Origin: an uncultured Sphingomonadaceae bacterium | GTDB lineage: Bacteria > Pseudomonadota > Alphaproteobacteria > Sphingomonadales > Sphingomonadaceae | DNA length: 64,000 nucleotides | NCBI GenBank assembly: GCA_947501325.1 | Contig: CANMVC010000002.1 | Coordinates: forward strand, 682,001-746,000 | Direction: 5' to 3' | Shown: in pieces, positions 22,454 to 31,039 of the stretch | How the letters are laid out: each line of letters begins with the position of its first letter | How positions within the stretch are numbered: the first letter of the stretch is position 1 | Translations under genes and position numbers: made by a program | Notes under the pieces: generated by a model | What the model was told of the DNA's origin: nothing | The model's input: only the letters and a program-made list of their open reading frames with translations | Database searches by the model: none

Positions 22454-23752
22454 ATGCTTTCCGACGAAAAACCTTCCGTCTGTGTTTTGGGTCTTGGCTA
22501 TATTGGACTACCCACTGCAGCAGTCATAGCCCGGTCGGGAAGTCAGGTGTTGGGCGTCGATGTTACAGCACATGTTGTCGATACGATTAACAGTGGCAAA
22601 ATCCACATCGAGGAAGTTGATCTAGATGGCTTGGTCCAGGGCGTGGTTTCGCGCGGAACTTTAAGAGCTTCATTGCAGGTCGAGCCAGCGGATGTTTTTG
22701 TTATCGCCGTCCCGACACCCTTTGGTGACGATCACGTCCCCAACATCAGCTATGTCATGGATGCCGCCACCAATGTTGCCGCTGCGTTGAAGACAGGTGA
22801 TACGATTATATTGGAATCGACCTCCCCGGTTGGCACTACCGAAAAAATGAGAGATCTGATTGCAAAGCTGCGCCCGGATCTGAAGATACCGGGCCTCTCC
22901 AACGACATACCAGATATCGCAATCGCTTATTGCCCGGAAAGGGTCTTACCGGGAAAGATACTTGAAGAACTGACCAACAATGATCGCTGCATTGGCGGGA
23001 TTACACCAAGATGCGCCCGCAAGGCGTTGGGATTCTACCGTCGTTTTGTACGCGGCGAATGCGTCACGACCACCGCAAAAGCGGCCGAAATGACAAAACT
23101 CGTGGAAAATAGTTATCGCGACGTAAATATCGCATTTGCGAATGAATTGTCGATTGTATCTGACGAAATGGATCTTGACGTCTGGGAAGTTATCCGCCTC
23201 GCTAACCGTCATCCCCGGGTCAATATATTGCAACCGGGCCCTGGTGTCGGGGGGCATTGTATCGCCGTTGACCCTTGGTTCATAATCCATAGCGCGCCTG
23301 ACCACACCCCTTTAATCCGCATTGCACGCGAAGTGAATGACGGCAAAGTCGGCCATGTACTGGAGCAGGCATCCCTGATGATTGACGACCTACCCGGCGT
23401 TTCCATCGCCTGCTTCGGCCTGGCATTCAAAGCCAATATTGATGACTTTCGGGAAAGTCCAGCCCTCAAAATCGCCGCCAAATTGGCAAGACGCTATGGC
23501 GGCCGCATCAAGATTGTAGAGCCTTATGCAAGCGAACTACCGCCCGCATTTGAAGGCACAGGCGCTAAACTGATCGACATCGATGAAGCACTTGAAAGCT
23601 GCCCCGTGATGATCACACTAACCGACCACGACATGTTCAAATCCATTCCGCTGGACGAACGCGCCAGAAAAGTGGTCTATGACACCCGCGGTATTTGGCC
23701 GGACCAACCGGATAATTTAAAGGCTTTCACGGACCTTCAGCTCGCGAGCTAA
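22454..23752 (+). CDS. wecC: UDP-N-acetyl-D-mannosamine dehydrogenase
   Basis: Oxidises UDP-ManNAc to UDP-ManNAcA with two NAD. Motifs: GLGYIGLPTAAVIA (NAD), ESTSPVGTT, NSYRDVNIAFANEL, catalytic C269 in GVGGHCIAVDPWF, and LAFKANIDDFRESPA. The PWF after the cysteine and the pairing with wecB separate it from UDP-glucose and GDP-mannose dehydrogenases. AGGAG lies 12 bases before the ATG, rather far. The 118-base gap from wecB may hold a separate promoter or just a spacer. Confidence 0.93.
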   Translation: MLSDEKPSVCVLGLGYIGLPTAAVIARSGSQVLGVDVTAHVVDTINSGKIHIEEVDLDGLVQGVVSRGTLRASLQVEPADVFVIAVPTPFGDDHVPNISYVMDAATNVAAALKTGDTIILESTSPVGTTEKMRDLIAKLRPDLKIPGLSNDIPDIAIAYCPERVLPGKILEELTNNDRCIGGITPRCARKALGFYRRFVRGECVTTTAKAAEMTKLVENSYRDVNIAFANELSIVSDEMDLDVWEVIRLANRHPRVNILQPGPGVGGHCIAVDPWFIIHSAPDHTPLIRIAREVNDGKVGHVLEQASLMIDDLPGVSIACFGLAFKANIDDFRESPALKIAAKLARRYGGRIKIVEPYASELPPAFEGTGAKLIDIDEALESCPVMITLTDHDMFKSIPLDERARKVVYDTRGIWPDQPDNLKAFTDLQLAS

Positions 23753-23770
23753 GCCTCAGTAATTTAACTG

Positions 23771-25501
23771 TTAAAAGCCTCGATAAATGGGCTCTTTTGA
23801 AGGTTCGAAATCTGGTCGATAGGCAGCTTGACTCCAACGCAATATGATATCTTGATCGTTTTTTGAGACCGAAAAATGATCACCTCTGCCGAGCGTAAAA
23901 ACTTGCTCTGGCGCAATCAGCTTGCCATCAATTGTAACAGAAGAGCTAGCTTCCAGCTTATACGCTCCCGGTATGACAATGGTGAATTTTTTCGATCGAC
24001 TGTTAACAGAGAGTTTTTTGCCAGCGACCCAGATTTTACCCCAATGCGCAATATAGTTTGACCTCAGCATATCCTGATCTGCGCCGAATAATTCGCCTCT
24101 CAAGCGCCCTGAAATCGGATCACCCACGGCATGCTCAAGCGTTGGGCTGTTAAGAATTAGCAAAGGAACGACCTCTTCCCGCAAAATCTCTTCGAAAACA
24201 GGTATACTTTTTTGGCGGTATTCTTGCAGGCCCCAACTAGACATGAAGATACCACGCTTCGGAAAACTGGCGATCATGCTATTGCGGTCAATGACGGGGA
24301 CCGGTTGTGGAAAGATTTTGTGTACGGTCTCAATTAGTTCGGACTGCACTTCCTGGTTTCGATCGGAAACTGACCACACTGTTAAAATAGCAAATAACGT
24401 CATCATTGCTGTTGCGAGCAATATGTGGCGCTGGTTCAACTTCAACTGATCAACGGCGTAACCAGCTAATATCATGGCAGGTGGAAAAATGAAGGCAAAG
24501 TAGTACGGAAACGCATTACGATAGAATAAAAAACTCAAAAGGGGTGCGGCCAGGCCCAACAAAGCTAGTGAAACAGCCGATCCAACCTGCTGCTTCAAGA
24601 CTGCAGAAATCGCACGATATAGACCGGCAAGCAACAAAAATGCTGAAATTGGGGCTGTTAAAGCTCCGATCAAGAAATCACGCCATGTTGGAAAGAAGTT
24701 AACGCTCAATAGTGTTTTTTGTGCAGCAGATGTCATCATCCTCTGCGAACCATCGATGTCGGCTGACGGTAAAGAAGCCTCATGCCAGATGTACAGAGAT
24801 ATAAACATAATAAGAGCTCCAATGCCAGTAGCCACCATGCGCACCAGCATTTGAAGCGGTCTATCGAACCGAAAAACCTGCCAAAGACCAATCGCGACCA
24901 GAGCAGGTGCATAGAATCCAACCTTTACCGTTACCATCGCTCCCAGCGCTATAGCGCCAGCCGCGAGTGCGAAGTGGAAATGTCTCAACCGGCGGCGCGA
25001 AAGCAACGCTATACTCGCCATCATAAAAAACGCCGCCAAAGGATCGGCACGAAAGCTTGCGCCGTGTATCATTGTAAAACCAGCGCTGACGTATGCCAGA
25101 ACTGCGACCATTGCTGCAGTCCGTGAGACAAACCTTTGCGCCACCAAGTAGACAGAAGTAGCTGTGCCAGCCTCCAAAAAAAACATGACGATTCGTCCAG
25201 CCTCGACTTGCCGAACCTCATTGGCGTCTACAAGCGGGAGCCAATTAAAAAAGTAGACATGAAAGGTCTGCAGAGCGCGATTCAACATTTGGCTCTGGTA
25301 GTCATAGACTCTACTCAGATAGAGGAACTCATCCCAGTTCACTTCCAGATTGAATAGGCAATAAAATTGAATCGCCAGACAGCTTAGAATTGCAAAAAAT
25401 ATCCAACGATCCAAAGCAACCTGGTGTATCGGTACTGAAACAGGTTTTGTCTCAGACAGAGCCCCATCGGCAATATTACTATTCTTAAGTGCCTTTTGCA
25501 T
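23771..25501 (-). CDS. GT39-like (GT-C fold) membrane glycosyltransferase
   Basis: A 576-residue polytopic protein with around ten membrane segments through residue ~380 and a soluble periplasmic-type tail. After the first membrane helix comes NWDEFLYLSR, where the Asp-Glu pair matches the catalytic acidic motif of GT-C enzymes that use polyprenyl-phosphate sugars. Its ATG overlaps the stop of the preceding gene by one base (TGATG), so it is coupled to it. It is the last gene of a four-gene minus-strand cassette. Likely role: transfer of a lipid-linked sugar to a glycan, lipid or protein outside the inner membrane; acceptor unknown. Confidence 0.8.
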   Translation of the reverse strand: MQKALKNSNIADGALSETKPVSVPIHQVALDRWIFFAILSCLAIQFYCLFNLEVNWDEFLYLSRVYDYQSQMLNRALQTFHVYFFNWLPLVDANEVRQVEAGRIVMFFLEAGTATSVYLVAQRFVSRTAAMVAVLAYVSAGFTMIHGASFRADPLAAFFMMASIALLSRRRLRHFHFALAAGAIALGAMVTVKVGFYAPALVAIGLWQVFRFDRPLQMLVRMVATGIGALIMFISLYIWHEASLPSADIDGSQRMMTSAAQKTLLSVNFFPTWRDFLIGALTAPISAFLLLAGLYRAISAVLKQQVGSAVSLALLGLAAPLLSFLFYRNAFPYYFAFIFPPAMILAGYAVDQLKLNQRHILLATAMMTLFAILTVWSVSDRNQEVQSELIETVHKIFPQPVPVIDRNSMIASFPKRGIFMSSWGLQEYRQKSIPVFEEILREEVVPLLILNSPTLEHAVGDPISGRLRGELFGADQDMLRSNYIAHWGKIWVAGKKLSVNSRSKKFTIVIPGAYKLEASSSVTIDGKLIAPEQVFTLGRGDHFSVSKNDQDIILRWSQAAYRPDFEPSKEPIYRGF

Positions 25502-26541
25502 CAATTTTGAACAATCAATGCATGGCGGTCTGCCGCATCCACAACAAATTGAGCTAGATTGGGTCTTGCCGCCAAATAAGTCCTGCGCTTAGAATCGACA
25601 GCCTTCTTAACATCCTCTTCCAAAAGCTCTGCGACCTCCGCTAGCAATGCTTCAATGCCAGGCTGTTTAAGCGCAGTGAGTAGCCCTTCTTTAGCAAGTT
25701 CGCGTGTAGTTCCAGGATGATCAGTGCCATCATATATAGACGGAACGCCAAGTAAGCAGGCCTCATGTGCCATGGTCGCACTTTCTCCCACATATAAATC
25801 ACATTTCGCCATGACATGGTGAAGCTGATTTTTTTCGCCTTGGTATCGATATTTTTCCATTCCTGCTGGCAAGGGCCGTTCGCTGGAAATATGGACCTTA
25901 CCCTTCGCCGACAGCGTCGTTAGAAGTTGATTAAGGAGGTCATCACTCCAGCCACTTTTCCCCAGATCGTGATTAGCGCGCCAACTCACAGTGCGAATAA
26001 AATAGTTAGGAACATTCTCATCCCAGCCGTTGGTGCGAGCAATATTTTCGTCCACTTCAAAATTCTCGGGATGAAAATAGGATAGTTCCTTAATTCCTGG
26101 AAAGCGAGATGTACGCCCCTTGGGGACATGGCCAGCATAAGCTTGAGGAACGTAGAGGTGGTCAATAAACGGCCAAGTTATCCGTGTTTGCAGAGACGCG
26201 GTGTCGGCTGCGTAAAAGCTCACAGAAGGGATACCGAGCAACTTACCGACATGGGAAATTGCAACACCGCCAAAACCAAGCATCACATGAGGTCTGAATC
26301 TTCGGACTGCTTTTAGCATCTGCCAATCGCGAACGCTCAATTCCTTAGCAAGACCAATCCTACCATTACCGGCCTTCGAAATCGATTCATGCTGCAGGCC
26401 AAATTGATCCAGGAGGTCGCAAGCGACATCTTTCTGTCTAGAGACAATCTTGATCTCATCACCACGTTCCTGCATCAGTCGTATCGGCCAGAGAAAGAAC
26501 AGTACGTCGGCAGGGTGAACGATGTCGAACAGAATTTTCAT
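25501..26541 (-). CDS. DUF354 family protein (WecB/glycosyltransferase-like fold)
   Basis: A 346-residue soluble protein resembling the DUF354 family, whose fold is related to UDP-GlcNAc 2-epimerases and GT-B glycosyltransferases: MKILFDIVHPADVLFF at the start, VMLGFGGVAISHVGKLLGIPSVSFYAAD in the middle, and YVGESATMAHEACLLGVPSIY near the nucleotide-sugar site. The ATG at 26541 is chosen because homology begins there and it overlaps the previous stop (ATGA). Its enzymatic role is unproven in any family member I know. Position between a flippase-like and a GT-C gene suggests it acts on a nucleotide sugar or lipid-linked sugar. Confidence 0.85.
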   Translation of the reverse strand: MKILFDIVHPADVLFFLWPIRLMQERGDEIKIVSRQKDVACDLLDQFGLQHESISKAGNGRIGLAKELSVRDWQMLKAVRRFRPHVMLGFGGVAISHVGKLLGIPSVSFYAADTASLQTRITWPFIDHLYVPQAYAGHVPKGRTSRFPGIKELSYFHPENFEVDENIARTNGWDENVPNYFIRTVSWRANHDLGKSGWSDDLLNQLLTTLSAKGKVHISSERPLPAGMEKYRYQGEKNQLHHVMAKCDLYVGESATMAHEACLLGVPSIYDGTDHPGTTRELAKEGLLTALKQPGIEALLAEVAELLEEDVKKAVDSKRRTYLAARPNLAQFVVDAADRHALIVQN

Positions 26542-27416
26542 GATGACATACCCAGTGAAACGCTGGAGCGATCTGTTTTCAACCAAAAAAATGTAGCGAT
26601 AACACCGCTGCCCAAAAGACCCAAAATACGGTTCAAGCCAAGAGCCAGGAATGCAGCAGCTGGCGCAGATCCGATCGCTTCCGCTAGCATTGCACCAAAG
26701 CCCTCAGCAATACCAAGCCCTGCTGGTACGATGGTAACTGCTGTTCCGGCAATGCCTGCGACTGCGTAAATGGCGGCTTCTTCGAATGCGATAGCAGCAT
26801 TGATTGCAAGGAAGCAAAAATACAATCGAACAATCAAAATTGCGAGCATCGCTGCGCGAACCCCTACGAAGGAAATGGAAGTGCCGATGCTACTTCTATT
26901 TGCGATCCAGTTCGAAATAATGACTGTAGCGACGCTCGATGTCGCTGCAATGGTTCCGGCGGTCCAACCGTCTGTCAAGAAAAAGCCAGAAATCCCAATC
27001 GCCATCACGAGCCACATGATAGCGGCGACCAATATGATCGCGCCTGCCTGACCAACTTTAGCGCCACTGCTCACTAACGCACTGCCGCGGATTAACATAC
27101 CTGCTGGAACAGGGAGTAAATTCGCAATGGTAGCCGTAGTGGAATATCCCAGTGCCTCTTTGAAACGCAGTTTCTGATTCGCAGCCTTCGCACAGAGTTG
27201 AAGCTCGGCCGTATTGAAAAGAATCGATAGTGGAACAAAGCAGATGACAGCGCCTAAGGCGGCGGCGTTTAGCTCTCCAACCTTCAGATCAAGTGCAAGA
27301 AGAGAATAGGATATTCCGCAAACGAAAATGAGCGCAAAAACTATTACAATGGATTTCCTGCGTATTTTCAACCACGCCCGCACCACACTGAACGTCGAGA
27401 GAACCTTATCGATCAT
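26538..27416 (-). CDS. Lysylphosphatidylglycerol-synthase-TM / flippase-like membrane protein
   Basis: A 292-residue protein with about eight hydrophobic segments and no soluble domain, of the type annotated as lysylphosphatidylglycerol synthase transmembrane region (AglD/YbhN-like). Motifs include LPVPAGMLIRGSALV and IVPAGLGIAEGFGAMLAEAIG, matching the Pro/Gly-rich loops of that family. Members are often found with polyprenyl-phosphate glycosyltransferases and are suspected to flip or hold lipid-linked sugars. The stop overlaps the DUF354 start by four bases, and the start is four bases after the GT2 stop. Confidence 0.82.
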   Translation of the reverse strand: MIDKVLSTFSVVRAWLKIRRKSIVIVFALIFVCGISYSLLALDLKVGELNAAALGAVICFVPLSILFNTAELQLCAKAANQKLRFKEALGYSTTATIANLLPVPAGMLIRGSALVSSGAKVGQAGAIILVAAIMWLVMAIGISGFFLTDGWTAGTIAATSSVATVIISNWIANRSSIGTSISFVGVRAAMLAILIVRLYFCFLAINAAIAFEEAAIYAVAGIAGTAVTIVPAGLGIAEGFGAMLAEAIGSAPAAAFLALGLNRILGLLGSGVIATFFWLKTDRSSVSLGMSS

Positions 27417-27419
27417 AGA

Positions 27420-28445
27420 TTAGCTCAGCGTTCCAGTTGCCTTGGGCCGTTCGTCTAGGGAGCTAGCGACAGACGAATCACCATTCTCTTTGTCTGGTCG
27501 GACAGAAAGTTGATCCTCGAGTAATCGCAGTCGCTCTAGCGTCTGCTCAAGCAATTGCCGGTTTCGCCCGACCAAATCGGCGACTGCACCGAACATGATT
27601 GCGACAACGCCCAGCACAATAAGCGATCCGCCGATGACTAGCGACTGCACATGGCCGCCGCCTTCACCAATAGCGTAAAAATATAGAAATCGGATGATCG
27701 GCGCTGCGCCAACTAAAGCGATAATCGTTCCCGCCATCACGAAAACTTTCAGCGGGTTATACATGGCATAAGACCGTATCATAGTCGCGCCCGTATTGGT
27801 GATGAACTGCGGAACGGATTTGAACAATCGCGAAGGACGAACCGCTCCGTTGGTGCGGATCGGCACCGACACAATCGCCATGCGTTTGCGCCCCGCCTGT
27901 ATGAGCATCTCCGTCGTATAGGAAAAGCTGGAGGTAATATTGATCCGCTGCGCCGCGCTGCGACTAATCGCGCGAAAACCACTAACGGCATCGGTAATTT
28001 GTGTGTTGGACAGGCGTTTGACCGTAGCGCTGCCCAGCATCTGCAGCAGGCGTTTGAATTTGCCGAAATGGGCGTTGTCTTTGACACCACGGTCACCCAC
28101 AACAATATCAGCGTCGCCGGACAAAACCGGAGCAACTAACTTACCGATATCTCGACCTTCATATTGATTGTCAGCATCGGTATTCACAATAATATCCGCG
28201 CCTTCGGCCAGTGCCTTGTTGATTCCCGATTGGAAAGCGGCGGCCAATCCACGATTGGTGCGATGACGGACGATGTGATGGACCCCAAAGCGCTTTGCAA
28301 CGGCGCTGGTATCGTCACGGCTACCATCATCAATCACCAATATCTCGATAATATCTATGCCGTCAATTTGACGTGGGAGTGCAACCAATGTTTCCGGCAG
28401 GCTCTCGGCTTCATTGAAACAAGGTATTTGGATGATCAGTTTCAT
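27420..28445 (-). CDS. Family 2 glycosyltransferase with C-terminal membrane helices (DPM/GtrB-like)
   Basis: A 341-residue enzyme with a GT-A domain (IQIPCFNEAESLPETL, VIDDGSRDDT, VNTDADNQYEGRD with the DxD-type metal site) followed by two membrane segments (about 245-300). This arrangement is typical of polyprenyl-phosphate sugar synthases, which load a sugar on the lipid carrier used by GT-C enzymes such as the last gene of this cassette. The ATG at 28445 is preferred to the GTG at 28463 from the conserved N-terminus. First gene of the minus-strand cassette. Confidence 0.9.
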   Translation of the reverse strand: MKLIIQIPCFNEAESLPETLVALPRQIDGIDIIEILVIDDGSRDDTSAVAKRFGVHHIVRHRTNRGLAAAFQSGINKALAEGADIIVNTDADNQYEGRDIGKLVAPVLSGDADIVVGDRGVKDNAHFGKFKRLLQMLGSATVKRLSNTQITDAVSGFRAISRSAAQRINITSSFSYTTEMLIQAGRKRMAIVSVPIRTNGAVRPSRLFKSVPQFITNTGATMIRSYAMYNPLKVFVMAGTIIALVGAAPIIRFLYFYAIGEGGGHVQSLVIGGSLIVLGVVAIMFGAVADLVGRNRQLLEQTLERLRLLEDQLSVRPDKENGDSSVASSLDERPKATGTLS

Positions 28446-28497
28446 CTCGATCGAAAGCCCCACTTATCCGAACGCCCAAATCTTTATGAGCGTAAAA

Positions 28498-28529
28498 AAC
28501 CATTAAAAATGCCTTAAAAGGCTATGGTT
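28498..28529. repeat. Nested palindrome between divergent genes
   Basis: AACCAT (28498-28503) pairs with ATGGTT (28524-28529), and inside it GCCTT pairs with AAGGC (28511-28522). It lies upstream of both the glycosylation cassette and the CitE-like gene. It could be a regulator site or a weak hairpin; no T-run follows. Confidence 0.35.
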
Positions 28530-28597
28530 AACAAAACGTATAAAAATGCCGGAATTCATAGTTTTCCCAGTCGGGTTGAAATGTTAGAGACCACGCC

Positions 28598-29476
28598 ATG
28601 ATAAAAACACCCTTCCAACCCCGCCGTTCCTGTCTTTATATGCCCGCATCCAACGCGCGGGCGTTGGAGAAAGCTAAAACGCTGGCCGCTGACACGATCA
28701 TACTTGATCTCGAAGACGCCGTTGCGCCGGACGCGAAGATCGGCGCGCGCGATGCGGCCTGCGTAGCGCTGGTTGAAGGCGGTTATGGGCAGCGGGAAAT
28801 GGTTGTGCGCGTAAACGCCATGGATACGTCCTGGTTCACCGATGACATAAAGAGCATCTGCGCCAGCAAAGCGGACGGGATTCTGGTTCCCAAAATTCAT
28901 AACGCCGCCGACATTGTTAAAATATCCGAGATGATCGACCGCGAGGGCGCGCATGGCGACTTGCAACTATGGGCCATGATAGAAATGCCGATTGCCGTGC
29001 TGAATATTGCCCGAATTGCAGAGACCGCTTCTGCAACCCGGCTTACCACGTTCGTCATGGGCTTTAACGATCTCGCCAAGGAAATGCGCGCAGAGCAGGA
29101 TCGCGCCCTGTTTACGCCAGCAATCGCTCAAACGATCATGGCCGGACGCGCCTTTGGCGTGAACATCCTGGACAGTGTCTATAATGATTTCAAGGACCCC
29201 GAAGGTTTTGAACAGGAATGCCGGCAGGCCAAGGCCTTTGGTTTTGACGGAAAAACGCTCATCCACCCAGCACAAATTGATATCGCAAATCGCGAATTTG
29301 CGCCCCATGAGGATAAAATCACAGAGGCAATGGCCATCATTGCTGCCTTTAAAGACCCGGCCAATGCGGGCAAAGGCGTCATTACCGTCAACGGCAAAAT
29401 GACGGAACTCTTGCATCTCCAGCAAGCGGAAGAGACCATAGCTTTGGCGGACGCCATTGCAGCCGCTTCCCAATAA
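28598..29476 (+). CDS. HpcH/HpaI aldolase / CitE-like CoA-ester lyase
   Basis: A 292-residue TIM-barrel enzyme. RRSCLYMPASNARALEKA, DLEDAVAPDAK (metal-binding Asp/Glu), MIEMPIAVLNI, and GFDGKTLIHPAQI are the family's signature segments. Bacterial members cleave or form beta-hydroxyacyl-CoA esters such as malyl-CoA, citramalyl-CoA or citryl-CoA using Mg. No citrate lyase alpha or gamma genes are nearby, so a stand-alone malyl/citramalyl-CoA lyase is more likely than a citrate lyase subunit. The exact substrate is not readable from the sequence. Confidence 0.88.
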   Translation: MIKTPFQPRRSCLYMPASNARALEKAKTLAADTIILDLEDAVAPDAKIGARDAACVALVEGGYGQREMVVRVNAMDTSWFTDDIKSICASKADGILVPKIHNAADIVKISEMIDREGAHGDLQLWAMIEMPIAVLNIARIAETASATRLTTFVMGFNDLAKEMRAEQDRALFTPAIAQTIMAGRAFGVNILDSVYNDFKDPEGFEQECRQAKAFGFDGKTLIHPAQIDIANREFAPHEDKITEAMAIIAAFKDPANAGKGVITVNGKMTELLHLQQAEETIALADAIAAASQ

Positions 29477-29572
29477 AGCGTTCAGCCTCGACAAACTGCA
29501 AAAATATGGTTTAAGTGGTCAATTGAAACCAAAGATGATGGGCGCAAGAAAGCGCTTTGCAGGAGATGAGAC

Positions 29573-31027
29573 ATGGAAGCATTGGAAGCAGCAGCAGGCG
29601 AAGTGAGCAAAGACGAAATCATGGCAGCGTTTCAAGCGCAGCGTGATGCCTTTCATGCGGAGTTGCCGGTCAGCTATGAAGCCCGGATGGATCGGATCAA
29701 CCGGACAGCGCAAATGATCATCGATAACAAGGATGCGCTTTGCGAAGCCGTATCCAATGATTTCGGACATCGCAGCAGCGTGCAAACAGTCATGACCGAC
29801 CTGATGTCGGTCGTCGGCCATGCCAAGGACCACAAGAAAAACCTGAAAAAATGGATGCGGCCGGAGCGGCGGAAAATGGATTTCCCGCTTGGCCTGCTCG
29901 GTGCCAGTGGTCAGGTCGAATATCAGCCCAAGGGCGTCGTCGGTGTTATTGCGCCCTGGAACTTCCCGATCAATCTTGCTTTTGATCCCGCCATTGGTGC
30001 TTTTGGCGCCGGTAATCGGGTCATTATCAAATTTTCTGAATTTTGCCCTGAAACGGGTGAACTGGTCAAAAAACTGGTGGCGGAGTATTTTGCGCCAGAA
30101 GAAATGGTCGTGATTACCGGCGGCCCGGAAACCGGAAAGGCTTTTTCCGAAATTCCATGGGATCACCTGATCTTCACGGGCGGTGGCGGGATTGCCAAAC
30201 ATGTCATGGCAGCGGCGGCGCAAAACCTCACGCCCGTTACACTGGAGCTCGGCGGCAAATCGCCTACTATCATTGGCCCCGATGCCGATGTGCAAAAATC
30301 AACCCAGCGCATCGCGATGGGCAAGATGATGAATGCCGGGCAAATCTGCCTTGCCCCCGACTATCTGCTGGTTCCACAGGACAAGGAAGAGGCGGTCGTC
30401 GAAGGTATCGCGAGCAATGTGGCTGAACAATATCCAACCATGATCTCGAATGACGACTATACATCGGTCATCAACGCACGGCACAAGGAACGCTTGCAGG
30501 GCCTGATTGACGACGCAGTGGCCAAAGGCGCCAAGCAGACAGTGGTCAATCCGGGCGATGAAGATTTCTCCAACACCAACAGCAACAAGATGCCGCTTAC
30601 CGTGCTGCAAAATGTCAACGAGGACATGCGCGTCATGCAGGAAGAGATTTTTGGTCCGGTACTGCCGGTGAAAACCTATCGCAATCTCGATGAAGTGATC
30701 GACTATGTGAATGATCATGACCGTCCGCTGGGTCTTTACTATTTCGGAGAAACGGAATCGGACAAGCGCAAGGTGCTCGATCGTACCATTTCAGGAGGTG
30801 TCACCGTCAACGATGTGATTTTCCATATCGCTCAGCACGACTTGCCCTTTGGCGGCGTTGGCCCTTCCGGCATGGGCGCCTATACGGGACCGGATGGCTT
30901 CAAAGAATTCAGCCATGCCAAAGCCGTCTATCGCCAACCCAAAGTGAACATCGCCAAAATTGCCGGCTTCCTGCCGCCCTATGGAGCGGCGACGGAAAAG
31001 ACCATGAAACAGCAGATGAAGCTGTAA
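29573..31027 (+). CDS. Aldehyde dehydrogenase, coniferyl-aldehyde-dehydrogenase type
   Basis: A 484-residue NAD(P)-dependent aldehyde dehydrogenase with IAPWNFPINL, the catalytic Glu in LELGGKSP, and catalytic C259 in AGQICLAPDY. GG at the usual GS(x3)G NAD site (FTGGGGIAKHV) and the short C-terminus resemble coniferyl aldehyde dehydrogenases and class 3-like enzymes. GGAG lies seven bases before the ATG. It is followed after 12 bases by a CoA transferase. The aldehyde could be aromatic or aliphatic; the coniferyl label comes from family resemblance only. Confidence 0.88.
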   Translation: MEALEAAAGEVSKDEIMAAFQAQRDAFHAELPVSYEARMDRINRTAQMIIDNKDALCEAVSNDFGHRSSVQTVMTDLMSVVGHAKDHKKNLKKWMRPERRKMDFPLGLLGASGQVEYQPKGVVGVIAPWNFPINLAFDPAIGAFGAGNRVIIKFSEFCPETGELVKKLVAEYFAPEEMVVITGGPETGKAFSEIPWDHLIFTGGGGIAKHVMAAAAQNLTPVTLELGGKSPTIIGPDADVQKSTQRIAMGKMMNAGQICLAPDYLLVPQDKEEAVVEGIASNVAEQYPTMISNDDYTSVINARHKERLQGLIDDAVAKGAKQTVVNPGDEDFSNTNSNKMPLTVLQNVNEDMRVMQEEIFGPVLPVKTYRNLDEVIDYVNDHDRPLGLYYFGETESDKRKVLDRTISGGVTVNDVIFHIAQHDLPFGGVGPSGMGAYTGPDGFKEFSHAKAVYRQPKVNIAKIAGFLPPYGAATEKTMKQQMKL

Positions 31028-31039
31028 AGTCGGGCGGAT

